A stretch of DNA of 64,000 nucleotides from Blastococcus sp. HT6-4 (GTDB taxonomy: Bacteria; Actinomycetota; Actinomycetes; Mycobacteriales; Geodermatophilaceae). Numbering within the stretch: position 1 is the stretch's first letter; the number at the start of each line of letters is the position of its first letter. Under the pieces are notes generated by a model. The model had not been told where the DNA came from. It did no database searches and worked only from the letters and a program-made list of their open reading frames with translations. The position numbers were made by a program, and so were the translations under genes. The stretch is from contig NZ_CP155551.1 in NCBI RefSeq assembly GCF_039679125.1, forward strand, positions 496,001 through 560,000. Direction: 5' to 3'. Shown here piece after piece: positions 1 to 7,664 of this stretch.

Positions 1-1
1 G

Positions 2-499
2 CGGGCGTCGGCCGCCCTGGGCTCGATGGTGGAGACCTGGCCCAAGGCGCCGGGGCAGGTGCTGGCCCGGCTGCACGTCCTGGCCGCGGCCGACCTGACC
101 GACCGCGCCGACCTCGGCCGTCCGGCCGCGCACGCCGGGCCCCGGCTCGGCGGCCTGTTCTCGATCGTCTCCGGCACCTCCACGGTGCCGGCGGTGCTCG
201 TCGCCGCGCTGGTGCACGGCGAGCTGGCCGCGCTCGCCCCGTTCGGCGTCGCCGACGGCGTCGTCGCCCGCGCCGCGGCCCGGCTGACCGGGATCACCCG
301 TGGGCTGGACCCCAAGGCCGTGTCGGTGCCCGAGGTCGGGTTCGCCGAGCTGGGCCGCGAGGCCTACGGCGAGGCGCTCGCCGGCTACGCGGCCGGCACC
401 CCCGAGGGCGTGGCCGCGTGGCTGGTGCACTGCTGCCGGGCCACCGAGCACGGCGCCCTGGAGGGCCTGGCGATCTGCGAGAGCCTGCTACGCGGCTGA
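2..499 (+). CDS. Conserved actinobacterial protein, C-terminal part (Rv3662c-like)
   Basis: The reading frame is open from the left edge and ends at TGA 497-499, so only about 165 C-terminal residues are present. The segment is Ala/Gly/Leu-rich with no transmembrane run. It includes a patch reading RLGGLFSIVSGTSTVPAVL and a late Cys-Cys pair (VHCCRA). I do not recognise a catalytic motif. In M. tuberculosis the gene beside the HAD phosphatase and CpaE-like gene (Rv3662c) is a conserved protein sometimes labelled a putative oxidoreductase, and its position here fits that protein. The function is unknown. Identification rests on gene order and is moderate. Confidence 0.6.
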   Translation, partial: RASAALGSMVETWPKAPGQVLARLHVLAAADLTDRADLGRPAAHAGPRLGGLFSIVSGTSTVPAVLVAALVHGELAALAPFGVADGVVARAAARLTGITRGLDPKAVSVPEVGFAELGREAYGEALAGYAAGTPEGVAAWLVHCCRATEHGALEGLAICESLLRG

Positions 500-537
500 G
501 CCGAGCGGGACGGCGGCCGCGACGGAACACTGGGCGC

Positions 538-1506
538 ATGCGCACCCTCGACGTCCCGGGGCTCGGCCCCGTCAGCCGCATCGGCCTGGGCACCTGGCAG
601 TTCGGGTCCCGCGAGTGGGGCTACGGCGCCGGCTACGCCGACCAGGCGGCCGGCGCCATCGTCCGCCGGGCCCGGGAGCTCGGCATCACGCTCTTCGACA
701 CCGCGGAGATCTACGGCTTCGGGCGCAGCGAGCGGATCCTCGGCGAGGCGCTGGGGGAGGAGCGCGACCGCGTCGTCGTCGCGAGCAAGATCTTCCCGGT
801 GGCGCCGTTCCCGCGGGTGGTGCAGCAGCGGTGGGCCGGGAGCGCCCGCCGGCTGGGGCTGGACCGCATCCCGCTCTACCAGGTGCACCAGCCCAACCCG
901 GTGGTGCCCGACACGGTGACGATGCCGGGGATGCGCGCGCTGCTCGACGAGGACCGGATCGCTGCCGCCGGCGTCTCGAACTACTCTCTGGGCCGCTGGC
1001 GGGCCGCCGACGAGGCGCTCGGCCGCCCGGTGGTCGCCAACCAGGTGCAGTTCTCCCTGGCCTCCGCCGGGCCGCTGGCGGACCTGGTGCCGTTCGCCGA
1101 GCAGGAGGACCGGCTGGTCATCGCCTACAGCCCGCTGGCGCAGGGGCTGCTCGGGGGCCGGTACTCGGTGGACCACCGGCCCGGTGGTGTCCGGGCGGCC
1201 AACCCGCTGTTCGGCACCGAGAACCTGCGCCGGGTCGGGCCGCTGCTCGACGTCCTCCGGGAGGTGGCGGCCGCCCACGACGCCACGCCGGCCCAGGTGG
1301 CCCTGGCCTGGCTGGTCGCGCAGCCGCGGGTGGTGGTCATCCCCGGTGCGTCCAGCGTGGAGCAGCTGGAGTCCAACGCCGCCGCCGACCAGCTGCGGCT
1401 GGCCGACGACGAGGTGGCCGCCCTGACGGCGGCCGCACGGGCGTTCACGCCGGTCTCGGCGGTCCGCACGCTCGTCGACGGGGTGCGGGAGCGGTTCGGC
1501 CGCTGA
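538..1506 (+). CDS. Aldo/keto reductase
   Basis: This 322-residue protein has the family TIM-barrel pattern: an N-terminal RIGLGTWQFG strand, the D-T-A-E-I-Y motif with catalytic Asp and Tyr near residues 55-60, the K in VASKIF, the H of YQVHQPN, and a C-terminal NADPH-binding patch (VVIPGASSVEQL). Such enzymes reduce aldehydes or ketones with NADPH in the cytosol; the substrate cannot be read from sequence. The ATG at 538 was chosen because the conserved core begins a few residues later and an AACACT -10-like hexamer lies at 526-531, six bases upstream. It converges on the HAD phosphatase gene, with only nine bases between the two stops. Confidence 0.9.
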   Translation: MRTLDVPGLGPVSRIGLGTWQFGSREWGYGAGYADQAAGAIVRRARELGITLFDTAEIYGFGRSERILGEALGEERDRVVVASKIFPVAPFPRVVQQRWAGSARRLGLDRIPLYQVHQPNPVVPDTVTMPGMRALLDEDRIAAAGVSNYSLGRWRAADEALGRPVVANQVQFSLASAGPLADLVPFAEQEDRLVIAYSPLAQGLLGGRYSVDHRPGGVRAANPLFGTENLRRVGPLLDVLREVAAAHDATPAQVALAWLVAQPRVVVIPGASSVEQLESNAAADQLRLADDEVAALTAAARAFTPVSAVRTLVDGVRERFGR

Positions 1507-1515
1507 GCGCCCGGG

Positions 1516-2364
1516 TCAGGCGCCGCGGCGGCGACGGCGGCCGGGGGCCGGGGCGGGCCCGTCGGCGGGCAGCAGCCCGGCCCGCGCCGCCCGGTGCCGG
1601 GCGTACCAGGCCAGGCCGACGACGGCGGCGCCGACACCCATGGCCGCGCCCGTGACCACCGGCGCGGGCGGCACCGAGAAGCGGGCGCGCATGCTGACCG
1701 GCCGCTCGAAGCGCCGCATCGGCCAGCCGTGCTGCAGCGCCGCCTTGCGCAGCCCGCGGTCGGGGTTCACCGCGGTGGGGTGCCCGACGGCGGCCAGCAT
1801 CGGCAGGTCGGTGATCGAGTCGCTGTAGGCGTAGCAGTCGGCCAGGTCGTAACCGCCCTCGGCGGCCAGCGCGCGGATGGCCTCGGCCTTGTTCTCGCCG
1901 TAGGCGTAGAACTCGATCTCGCCGGTGTAGCGGCCCTCCTCGGTGACCATCCGGGTGGCGACGACGCGGTCGACGCCGAGCATCTCGCCGATCGGCTCCA
2001 CCATCTCTGCCCCGCTGCTGGAGACGATGACGATCTCCCGGCCGGCGGCGCGGTGCTCCTCGATGAGGTCGGCGGCCTCCGCGTAGACCAGCGGGTCGAC
2101 GATCTCGTGCAGCGTCTCGCGGACGATCTCGTGCACCGTGGCGGCGTCCCACCCGGTGACCATCGCGGTCAGCTGGGCGCGCAGCCGCTCCATCTGCTGG
2201 GCGTCGGCCCCGGCGAGGGAGAAGACGAACTGCGCGTAGGCCGTCTTGAGCACGGCGCGGCGGTTGATGAGCCCGCCGTGGAAGAAGGGGCGGCCGAAGG
2301 CCAGGGTGCTGGACTTGGCGATGACGGTCTTGTCCAGGTCGAAGAATGCCGCGGCGCGGGACAC
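1516..2364 (-). CDS. HAD-IB family hydrolase (SerB-like phosphatase)
   Basis: HAD superfamily phosphatase of 282 residues. Motif I FFDLDKTV lies within the first 15 residues, motif II is IVSSSGAEMV, and motif III is a Lys followed by YAYSDSITDLPML. A hydrophobic segment near residue 240 (VTGAAMGVGAAVVGLAWY) suggests a membrane-anchored C-terminus. Family members hydrolyse small phosphomonoesters; phosphoserine is possible but unproven. Start GTG 2364 is preferred because TACAGT (2377-2372) lies seven bases upstream, suggesting a leaderless transcript; GTG 2373 and ATG 2433 are alternatives. The gene diverges from the CpaE-like gene, as Rv3661/Rv3660c do in M. tuberculosis. Confidence 0.88.
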   Translation of the reverse strand: MSRAAAFFDLDKTVIAKSSTLAFGRPFFHGGLINRRAVLKTAYAQFVFSLAGADAQQMERLRAQLTAMVTGWDAATVHEIVRETLHEIVDPLVYAEAADLIEEHRAAGREIVIVSSSGAEMVEPIGEMLGVDRVVATRMVTEEGRYTGEIEFYAYGENKAEAIRALAAEGGYDLADCYAYSDSITDLPMLAAVGHPTAVNPDRGLRKAALQHGWPMRRFERPVSMRARFSVPPAPVVTGAAMGVGAAVVGLAWYARHRAARAGLLPADGPAPAPGRRRRRGA

Positions 2365-2489
2365 GGAAGTCACTGTAGGTGGATCGGCACCGTGTGACGG
2401 AGCCCGCACACCGTCCACACCCGATGGGGTCATCCACAGTTCCGCCGCCGTTCTGGCACTGTCTGCCCACCGTCCGCTGGAGTCGGCGC

Positions 2490-3575
2490 GTGCCCCTCCT
2501 CCCGCCGCCGTCGCGGCCGCCGCGCCCCCTGGTCGTCAGCACCGACGAGCCGCTGCTCGACGAGGTGCTCCGGCTGCTGGCCGCGGCCGGCGCCGAACCG
2601 GAGCTGGCCACCGGCGGGCCGGCGCTGCGGCGGGCGCACCGGGAGGCGCCGCTGGTCCTCCTGGGCGCCGACGCGCTGGCCGCCGGCGCGCTGCGGACGC
2701 TGCCCCGCCGCCCGGGCGTCGTCGTCGTCGCGGGAGGCGAGCTGCCGCCGGCCGAGTGGGCGGCGGCGGTGGAGGTGGGGGCCGAGCGGGTGGCCGTGCT
2801 CCCGGCCGACGAGGGGTGGCTGCTGGACCGTGCCGCCGCCGCCGTCCGCGCCCCGGTGCCCCGTGGGCCGCTGGTCGTGGTGGGCGGGGCGTGCGGCGGG
2901 GCGGGGGCCAGCACGGTGGCCGCGGCGGTCGCCCTGGCCGCGCCGGGCGGGGCGGTGCTCGTCGACGCCGACGTGTGGGGCGGCGGGCTGGACCTGCTGC
3001 TGGGCGCGGAGCTCGTCGAGGGGCTGCGCTGGCCGGGGCTCACCGGCCTGCGGGGGCGCGTGGCGGGGGAGGCGCTGCTCGCCGCGCTGCCGGAGGTGGG
3101 CCGGGTGCACCTGCTCGCCGCCGACCGGGGCAGCGCGACGCCGATCCCCGACGAGGCGCTGGTGGCGGTGGTCGACGCCGTCCGGGCCACCGGCCGCGCC
3201 GTCGTCGTCGACCTGCCCCGGCCCGGGCCGGAGGGGCCGGGCGCCGGGCCGCAGGGCGTCCTCGCCGACGCCGATCTCGCCGTCCTGGTGGTGCCGGCCC
3301 GGTTGCGGTCGGCCACGGCCGCCCGGCTGCTCGTGGGCGCCCCCGGCTCGCCGTGGTCGTCGGCGCGGCTGGTGGTGCGGGCGGTCCCCGGCGGGCTGGA
3401 CGCCGACGACGTGGCGGAGGTGGTGGAGCGGCCCCTGCTCGGCGTGGTGCCGCACGACCGCGGCGCGGTGGCCCGGGCCGAGCGGGGGGAGCCGCCGGGC
3501 GCCACCGCCCGCTCGCCGCTGGGCGGGGTGGCGCGACGGGTGCTCGCGGCGCTGCCGGAAGAGGACGACCGGTGA
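2490..3575 (+). CDS. CpaE-like septum-site/pilus ATPase (helicase/secretion neighbourhood)
   Basis: 361-residue MinD/ParA-like protein. A receiver-like N-terminus (STDEPLLDEVLRLL) is followed by an ATPase domain. Its P-loop is relaxed: GGACGGAGASTVAAAVA stands where MinD-type proteins have KGGxGKT, so ATP use is uncertain. The D-A-D-V-W-G-G-G patch corresponds to Walker A-prime. CpaE proteins localise Tad pilus machinery; the M. tuberculosis homologue Rv3660c (Ssd) affects septum formation. GTG 2490 follows a GGAG at 2479-2482. It heads the Tad operon, and its stop overlaps the tadA start by GTGA. Confidence 0.85.
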   Translation: MPLLPPPSRPPRPLVVSTDEPLLDEVLRLLAAAGAEPELATGGPALRRAHREAPLVLLGADALAAGALRTLPRRPGVVVVAGGELPPAEWAAAVEVGAERVAVLPADEGWLLDRAAAAVRAPVPRGPLVVVGGACGGAGASTVAAAVALAAPGGAVLVDADVWGGGLDLLLGAELVEGLRWPGLTGLRGRVAGEALLAALPEVGRVHLLAADRGSATPIPDEALVAVVDAVRATGRAVVVDLPRPGPEGPGAGPQGVLADADLAVLVVPARLRSATAARLLVGAPGSPWSSARLVVRAVPGGLDADDVAEVVERPLLGVVPHDRGAVARAERGEPPGATARSPLGGVARRVLAALPEEDDR

Positions 3576-4711
3576 GCGCGCCGTCGCTGCTGGACCGGGT
3601 GCGGGCCCGGCTCGCGGCCGAGGAGCAGACCCCGTCGCGTGCGGGGGTGGCCGCGCTCGTCCGCGAGGAGGCCGGTGGGTTGCTGGGCGACGGCGACGTG
3701 CTGCTCGCCGTCCGCGACGCCGTGGACGAGCTGGCCGGTGCCGGGCCGCTGGAGGCGCTGCTGCGGCTGCCCGGCGTCACCGACGTGCTGGTCAACGCGC
3801 CCGGTGAGGTCTGGCTCGACCGCGGTGCCGGGCTCGAGCCGGCCACCGGCGTGCGCTTCCCCGACGAGGACGCGGTGCGCCGGCTCGCTGTCCGGCTGGC
3901 CGCCTCCGCCGGGCGGCGGCTCGACGACGCCGCGCCGTGGGTGGACGTCGGGCTGCCCGGCGGCGTCCGGCTGCACGCCGTCCTGCCGCCGGTCTCCGGC
4001 GGCGGCACCTGCCTCTCGCTGCGGGTGCTGCGCCGCCGCGCGCAGGCGCTGTCCGACCTCGAGGCGCGCGGCACCCTGCCCGGGGAGAGCGCCGGGTTGC
4101 TGCGGGCGGTCGTCGGGCGCCGGCTCGCGTTCCTGGTCACCGGCGGGACGGGCTCGGGCAAGACCACGCTGCTGTCGGCCCTGCTGGGGGAGGTGGACCC
4201 GGCCGAGCGCCTGCTCCTGTGCGAGGACGCCGCCGAGCTCACCCCGCCGCACCCGCACGTGGTGCGCCTGCTGACCCGGCCGCCGAACGTCGAGGGAGCC
4301 GGCGCGGTGGGGCTGCGCGACCTGGTCCGGCAGGCGCTGCGCATGCGCCCCGACCGGCTGGTCGTCGGCGAGGTGCGCGGTGCGGAGGTCGTCGACCTGC
4401 TGGCCGCGCTCAACACCGGGCACGACGGCGGCTGCGGCACGGTGCACGCGAACCGCGCGACCGAGGTGCCCGCCCGGCTGGAGGCGCTCGGCGTCGCCGC
4501 GGGGCTCGGCCGCGCCGCCGTCCACAGCCAGGCCGCCGCCGCGCTCGACGTCGTCGTGCACCTGCAGCGGACACCCGCCGGACGTCGCGTCTCGGAGATC
4601 GGCGTGCTGCGCCGCGCCGGTGAGGTGGTGGTCGTCGAGCCCGCGTGGCGGGCCGACGGCCGCCCGTGCCCGGCCGGCGACGCGCTGCGCGACCGGCTGA
4701 CCGGCCGATGA
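3572..4711 (+). CDS. tadA: TadA/CpaF-type secretion ATPase
   Basis: 379-residue VirB11/TadA hexameric ATPase that powers pilin polymerisation on the cytoplasmic face of the membrane. It has the N-terminal CpaF-like domain (GVTDVLVNAPGEVWLDR), Walker A GGTGSGKTTLL near residue 190, an Asp box (LLCEDAAEL), Walker B (DRLVVGEVRG) and a His box (GCGTVHAN). Start GTG 3572 overlaps the preceding stop, and its own stop overlaps tadB by ATGA, which indicates translational coupling. It corresponds to Rv3659c in gene order. Length is typical. Confidence 0.94.
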   Translation: MSAPSLLDRVRARLAAEEQTPSRAGVAALVREEAGGLLGDGDVLLAVRDAVDELAGAGPLEALLRLPGVTDVLVNAPGEVWLDRGAGLEPATGVRFPDEDAVRRLAVRLAASAGRRLDDAAPWVDVGLPGGVRLHAVLPPVSGGGTCLSLRVLRRRAQALSDLEARGTLPGESAGLLRAVVGRRLAFLVTGGTGSGKTTLLSALLGEVDPAERLLLCEDAAELTPPHPHVVRLLTRPPNVEGAGAVGLRDLVRQALRMRPDRLVVGEVRGAEVVDLLAALNTGHDGGCGTVHANRATEVPARLEALGVAAGLGRAAVHSQAAAALDVVVHLQRTPAGRRVSEIGVLRRAGEVVVVEPAWRADGRPCPAGDALRDRLTGR

Positions 4712-5478
4712 GCCTCGCGCTGCTGGCGGCGGCCGGTGCCGCCGTGCTGTGGCCGGACGGGCGGGCGCTGCTCCGCCGGCGGCTGCGGGTGGTGGCCGGC
4801 GTGCCGCGGCCACCGGGGCGGCCGGTTCCGCTCCCGCTCCTGGCGGCGGCCGGGCTCGGCGCCCTCGGCGCGGTGCTCAGCACGCCGCTGGTCGCGCTGC
4901 TGGCGGCGGGGGGCGGGGCGCTGTCCGCGCGGGCCTGGGCGTCCCGCCGGGTGGCGGCGTCGGAGGAGACGCGCCTGGTCGCCCTGGCCGAGGCGCTGGG
5001 GGCGCTGGCGGCCGAGCTGCGCGCCGGGCGCTCCCTGGAGGACGCGGTGCGCGGGGCCGCCGCCGCCTGCCCCGACCGCCACTGCGCCGCCGCGCTGGTC
5101 TCCGTGCTCCGCGCACCTCCCGCCGGGCCGCGGGACGCGCTGGCCGCGGAGCTCGGCCGGCTGTCGGCCGCCGTGGCCCTCAGCGCCCGCACCGGCTGCT
5201 CGCTGGCCACCGTCGTCGTCGCCGTCGAGGACGACCTCCGCGCCCGGCTGGGGCACCGCCGGGCGCTGCGGGTGGCCACCGCGGGCCCGCGGGCCAGCGC
5301 CCGGCTGCTCGCCGGCCTGCCGGTGCTGGGGCTGGCCATGGGCAGCGGGATCGGCGCCGATCCCTGGCGCGTGCTCACCACGACGGGCCCGGGACAGGTG
5401 CTGCTCGTCGTCGGCGTGCTGCTCGAGGCCGCGGGCATCGCCTGGACCGGCCGGCTGATGCACCGGATCGGCCGATGA
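4708..5478 (+). CDS. TadB-like type II secretion F-domain membrane protein
   Basis: Inner-membrane platform protein of the Tad pilus, 256 residues. Hydrophobic segments lie at both ends: an N-terminal pair (about residues 1-15 and 45-75) and a C-terminal pair around LLAGLPVLGLAMGSG and VLLVVGVLLEAAGIAW. Between them is the cytoplasmic T2SSF domain, with the typical AELRAGRSLEDAVRGAA stretch. It pairs with the next gene to form the platform that TadA drives. The start and stop overlap neighbouring genes by ATGA. Confidence 0.85.
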   Translation: MSLALLAAAGAAVLWPDGRALLRRRLRVVAGVPRPPGRPVPLPLLAAAGLGALGAVLSTPLVALLAAGGGALSARAWASRRVAASEETRLVALAEALGALAAELRAGRSLEDAVRGAAAACPDRHCAAALVSVLRAPPAGPRDALAAELGRLSAAVALSARTGCSLATVVVAVEDDLRARLGHRRALRVATAGPRASARLLAGLPVLGLAMGSGIGADPWRVLTTTGPGQVLLVVGVLLEAAGIAWTGRLMHRIGR

Positions 5479-6209
5479 CGGCGGCGGGGTGGCTGCCGGT
5501 GGTGCTCGCGGCCGCCGCCCTGGTCGTGTGGGCGCCCGACTCGGCCGTCGTGGCAAGCCGGGTGCGCCGGCTGAGCGGTGCGGCCCGACGCTCCGGGAGC
5601 GGGATCCCGCGGGTTCCGGCGCGGTTCCGCCGGTGGCCGCTGGCCGGGGCGGCCGGGCTCGCCGCCGGCCTCCTGCTGGGCGGCCTCCCCGGGGCCTGCG
5701 CCGCGGTGGTGGTCACGGTCGCAGGCGTTCGGCTGCTGCGCCGGGCCGAACCCGATCCGGACGCCGCCGACCGGGCGGCGCTGGCGCACGACCTGCCGGC
5801 GGCCTGCGACCTGCTCGCCGTCTGCCTGACCGCGGGGCTGCCCCTCGCCGGCGCGCTCGCCGCCGTGGCCGACGCCGTCCCGGCGCCGCTGGGGTCCCGG
5901 CTGCGGACGGTGGCGAGCCTCTGCCGGCTGGGCGCCGGGCCGCGGCAGGCCTGGGCCGACGTGCCACCGGAGCTGGCTGGGCTGGCCCGGGTGCTGGTCC
6001 GCGCCGGGGAGTCGGGGGCGGCCGCCGTCCCCGCGCTGCACGCCCTGGCCGAGGAGACCCGCGCCGCGGCCCGGGCCGGCGCCGAGGCGGCGGTGCAGCG
6101 GGCGGGTGTGTGGGTGCTGGCGCCGCTGGGCGTGTGCTTCCTGCCGGCCTTCCTCTGCCTGGGTGTCGTCCCGCTGGTGCTCGGCATCGCCGGCGAGGTC
6201 TTCGGCTGA
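5475..6209 (+). CDS. TadC-like type II secretion F-domain membrane protein
   Basis: Second Tad platform protein, 244 residues. N-terminal hydrophobic segments are followed by a T2SSF domain, with CDLLAVCLTAGLPLAGAL near residue 115, VRAGESGAAAVPALHALAEE near 175, and a C-terminal membrane hairpin (LAPLGVCFLPAFLCLGVVPLVLGI). It is a paralogue of the preceding gene, as in Rv3658c/Rv3657c. About 115 bases separate it from the pilin gene. That gap holds no gene and may carry a pilin promoter, although I see no clear hexamers. Confidence 0.85.
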   Translation: MTAAGWLPVVLAAAALVVWAPDSAVVASRVRRLSGAARRSGSGIPRVPARFRRWPLAGAAGLAAGLLLGGLPGACAAVVVTVAGVRLLRRAEPDPDAADRAALAHDLPAACDLLAVCLTAGLPLAGALAAVADAVPAPLGSRLRTVASLCRLGAGPRQAWADVPPELAGLARVLVRAGESGAAAVPALHALAEETRAAARAGAEAAVQRAGVWVLAPLGVCFLPAFLCLGVVPLVLGIAGEVFG

Positions 6210-6324
6210 GGTCGTCCACAGCCGGCCGCCGTCTCCACAGATCGCCCGCGGCCCGCGGACCGGCTCCGCCGCGGCGCGAGGCTCGGTGCACGGCCCCGCC
6301 GGGGCCCCGTCCGAGGAGGAACCC

Positions 6325-6603
6325 ATGACCGCACGGCTGCCCGTGGCCGCACCCGACCTGCACCCCGACCCCGTCGACCGGCCGGACCCGGACGCGGGGG
6401 GAACTCCCCGGCGAGGGAGCCCGGCCCGGCGCTGGGCGCTCCTGCGGGAGGCTCCTGAGGCCGGCATGAGCACCGCCGAGTACGCCGTCGGCACCGTGGC
6501 GGCCTGCGCCTTCGCCGCGGTGCTGTACCGGGTGGTGACCGGCGACTCGATCGTCGCGGGGCTCACCGGCCTCGTCGACGCCGCGCTCGCGACGCTGTCC
6601 TGA
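6325..6603 (+). CDS. Flp-like pilin, DUF4244 protein
   Basis: 92-residue prepilin. A long basic and proline-rich leader is followed by PEAGMSTAEYAVGTVAACAFA, the class III prepilin pattern in which cleavage falls after the Gly and the Glu is at position +5 of the mature chain. A single hydrophobic helix of about 25 residues follows, as in Flp pilins. A strong Shine-Dalgarno GAGGAGG (6313-6319) precedes ATG 6325, stronger than elsewhere in the operon and consistent with high expression of the major subunit. No TadV-type prepilin peptidase lies in this window. Confidence 0.85.
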   Translation: MTARLPVAAPDLHPDPVDRPDPDAGGTPRRGSPARRWALLREAPEAGMSTAEYAVGTVAACAFAAVLYRVVTGDSIVAGLTGLVDAALATLS

Positions 6604-6606
6604 GCC

Positions 6607-6978
6607 GTGCGGCGCCGCCTCGCGCAGGGCCGGGGTCCGGAGGCGGGGATGGTCACCGCCGAGACCGCGGTCGTGCTCCCGGTGCTGCTCCTCGTGCTGG
6701 CCGCCGCCGTCGCCGCGGTGACGGTGGTGGGGGCACAGCTGCGCTGCGTCGATGCGGCGCGGGAAGGGGCGCGGGCCGCCGCCCGGGGCGAGGAGACCGC
6801 CACCGTGACCGGGTGGGCCGGTCGCGTCGCCCCCGACGGCGCCCGCACGACCGTGACCGGCGCGGCCGGGGAGGTGCGGGTCCGGGTGAGCGCCGAGGTC
6901 GCGCCGCTGGGGCCGGTGCCCTGGCGGGTGACCGTGACCGCCGAGGCCGTCGCCCAGCGGGAACCCGCCGCGGGATGA
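6607..6978 (+). CDS. TadE family pseudopilin
   Basis: 123 residues. The N-terminus reads GPEAGMVTAETAVVLPVLL, a pseudopilin cleavage motif with Glu at +5 and a hydrophobic helix. The extracytoplasmic domain follows, with RCVDAAREGARAAARGE typical of TadE. It is likely a minor pilus or assembly component processed by the same peptidase as the pilin. GTG 6607 follows the pilin stop by three bases, and the stop overlaps the next gene by ATGA. Confidence 0.85.
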   Translation: MRRRLAQGRGPEAGMVTAETAVVLPVLLLVLAAAVAAVTVVGAQLRCVDAAREGARAAARGEETATVTGWAGRVAPDGARTTVTGAAGEVRVRVSAEVAPLGPVPWRVTVTAEAVAQREPAAG

Positions 6979-7664
6979 ACCGGGACTCGCCCGAGCGGGG
7001 CTCGGCCACGGTCTGGGTGCTGGCCCTGTCCGCGGTCCTGGCGCTGGTGGCGACGGCGGGGGTCCTGGTGGGGGTGGCGGCGGTCGCCCGGCACCGGGCC
7101 GCCGGGGCCGCCGATCTCGCGGCGCTGGCCGGCGCGGGCCGGGCCGTCGTCGGCGACCCCACCGCCTGCGCGGCCGCGGCCGGCGTGGCCGCCGCGAACG
7201 GGGCCGAGCTCACCGCCTGCGAGGTGGGGGAGGGGGCCGTCGTGGCGGTCGCCGTCCGGGTGCACGTGCGGCTGGGCCGGCTGGGCCTGCACAGCGCGAC
7301 CGGCCGCGCCCGGGCCGGGCCGGTCGCCGACGCCGGACCGGGTCAGAAGACCAGGTCGTCCTCGACGGCGCCATCCGGCTCCCGGGCCGCCGGCTCGTCG
7401 TCCACGTCGTCGTCGTCCGTGGCGGAGCCGGGTCCGCGCTCGTCGGCGGCGGCCAGCTCGTCCAGGACGACGTCGAGCACCCGCACCGCGCCGGCCTTGT
7501 CCAGCGGGTCGTTGCCGTTGCCGCACTTGGGCGACTGCACGCACGACGGGCAGCCGCTCTCGCACTCGCAGCTGGCCACCGTGGCCCGCGTCGCCTGCAG
7601 CCAGCGGCGCAGCGCCGCGTACCCGCGCTCGGCGAACCCCGCCCCGCCCGGGTGGCCGTCGTAG
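6975..7664 (+). CDS. TadE/G-like protein (Rv3654c-like) with an antisense-encoded tail
   Basis: The first 115-120 codons encode a small secreted protein: RGSATVWVLALSAVLALVATAG is a pseudopilin-like helix, followed by HRAAGAADLAALAGA and a Cys pair, as in the helicase/secretion-neighbourhood TadE-like family. Family members are normally about 110-130 residues. Here no in-frame stop occurs before the end of the opposing helicase gene (7345). The frame stays open to TAG 7662-7664, giving 229 residues. The extra Ser/Thr/Arg-rich tail is complementary to helicase coding sequence and resembles nothing I know. A lost stop or a sequencing error are the main explanations. Confidence 0.7.
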   Translation: MNRDSPERGSATVWVLALSAVLALVATAGVLVGVAAVARHRAAGAADLAALAGAGRAVVGDPTACAAAAGVAAANGAELTACEVGEGAVVAVAVRVHVRLGRLGLHSATGRARAGPVADAGPGQKTRSSSTAPSGSRAAGSSSTSSSSVAEPGPRSSAAASSSRTTSSTRTAPALSSGSLPLPHLGDCTHDGQPLSHSQLATVARVACSQRRSAAYPRSANPAPPGWPS

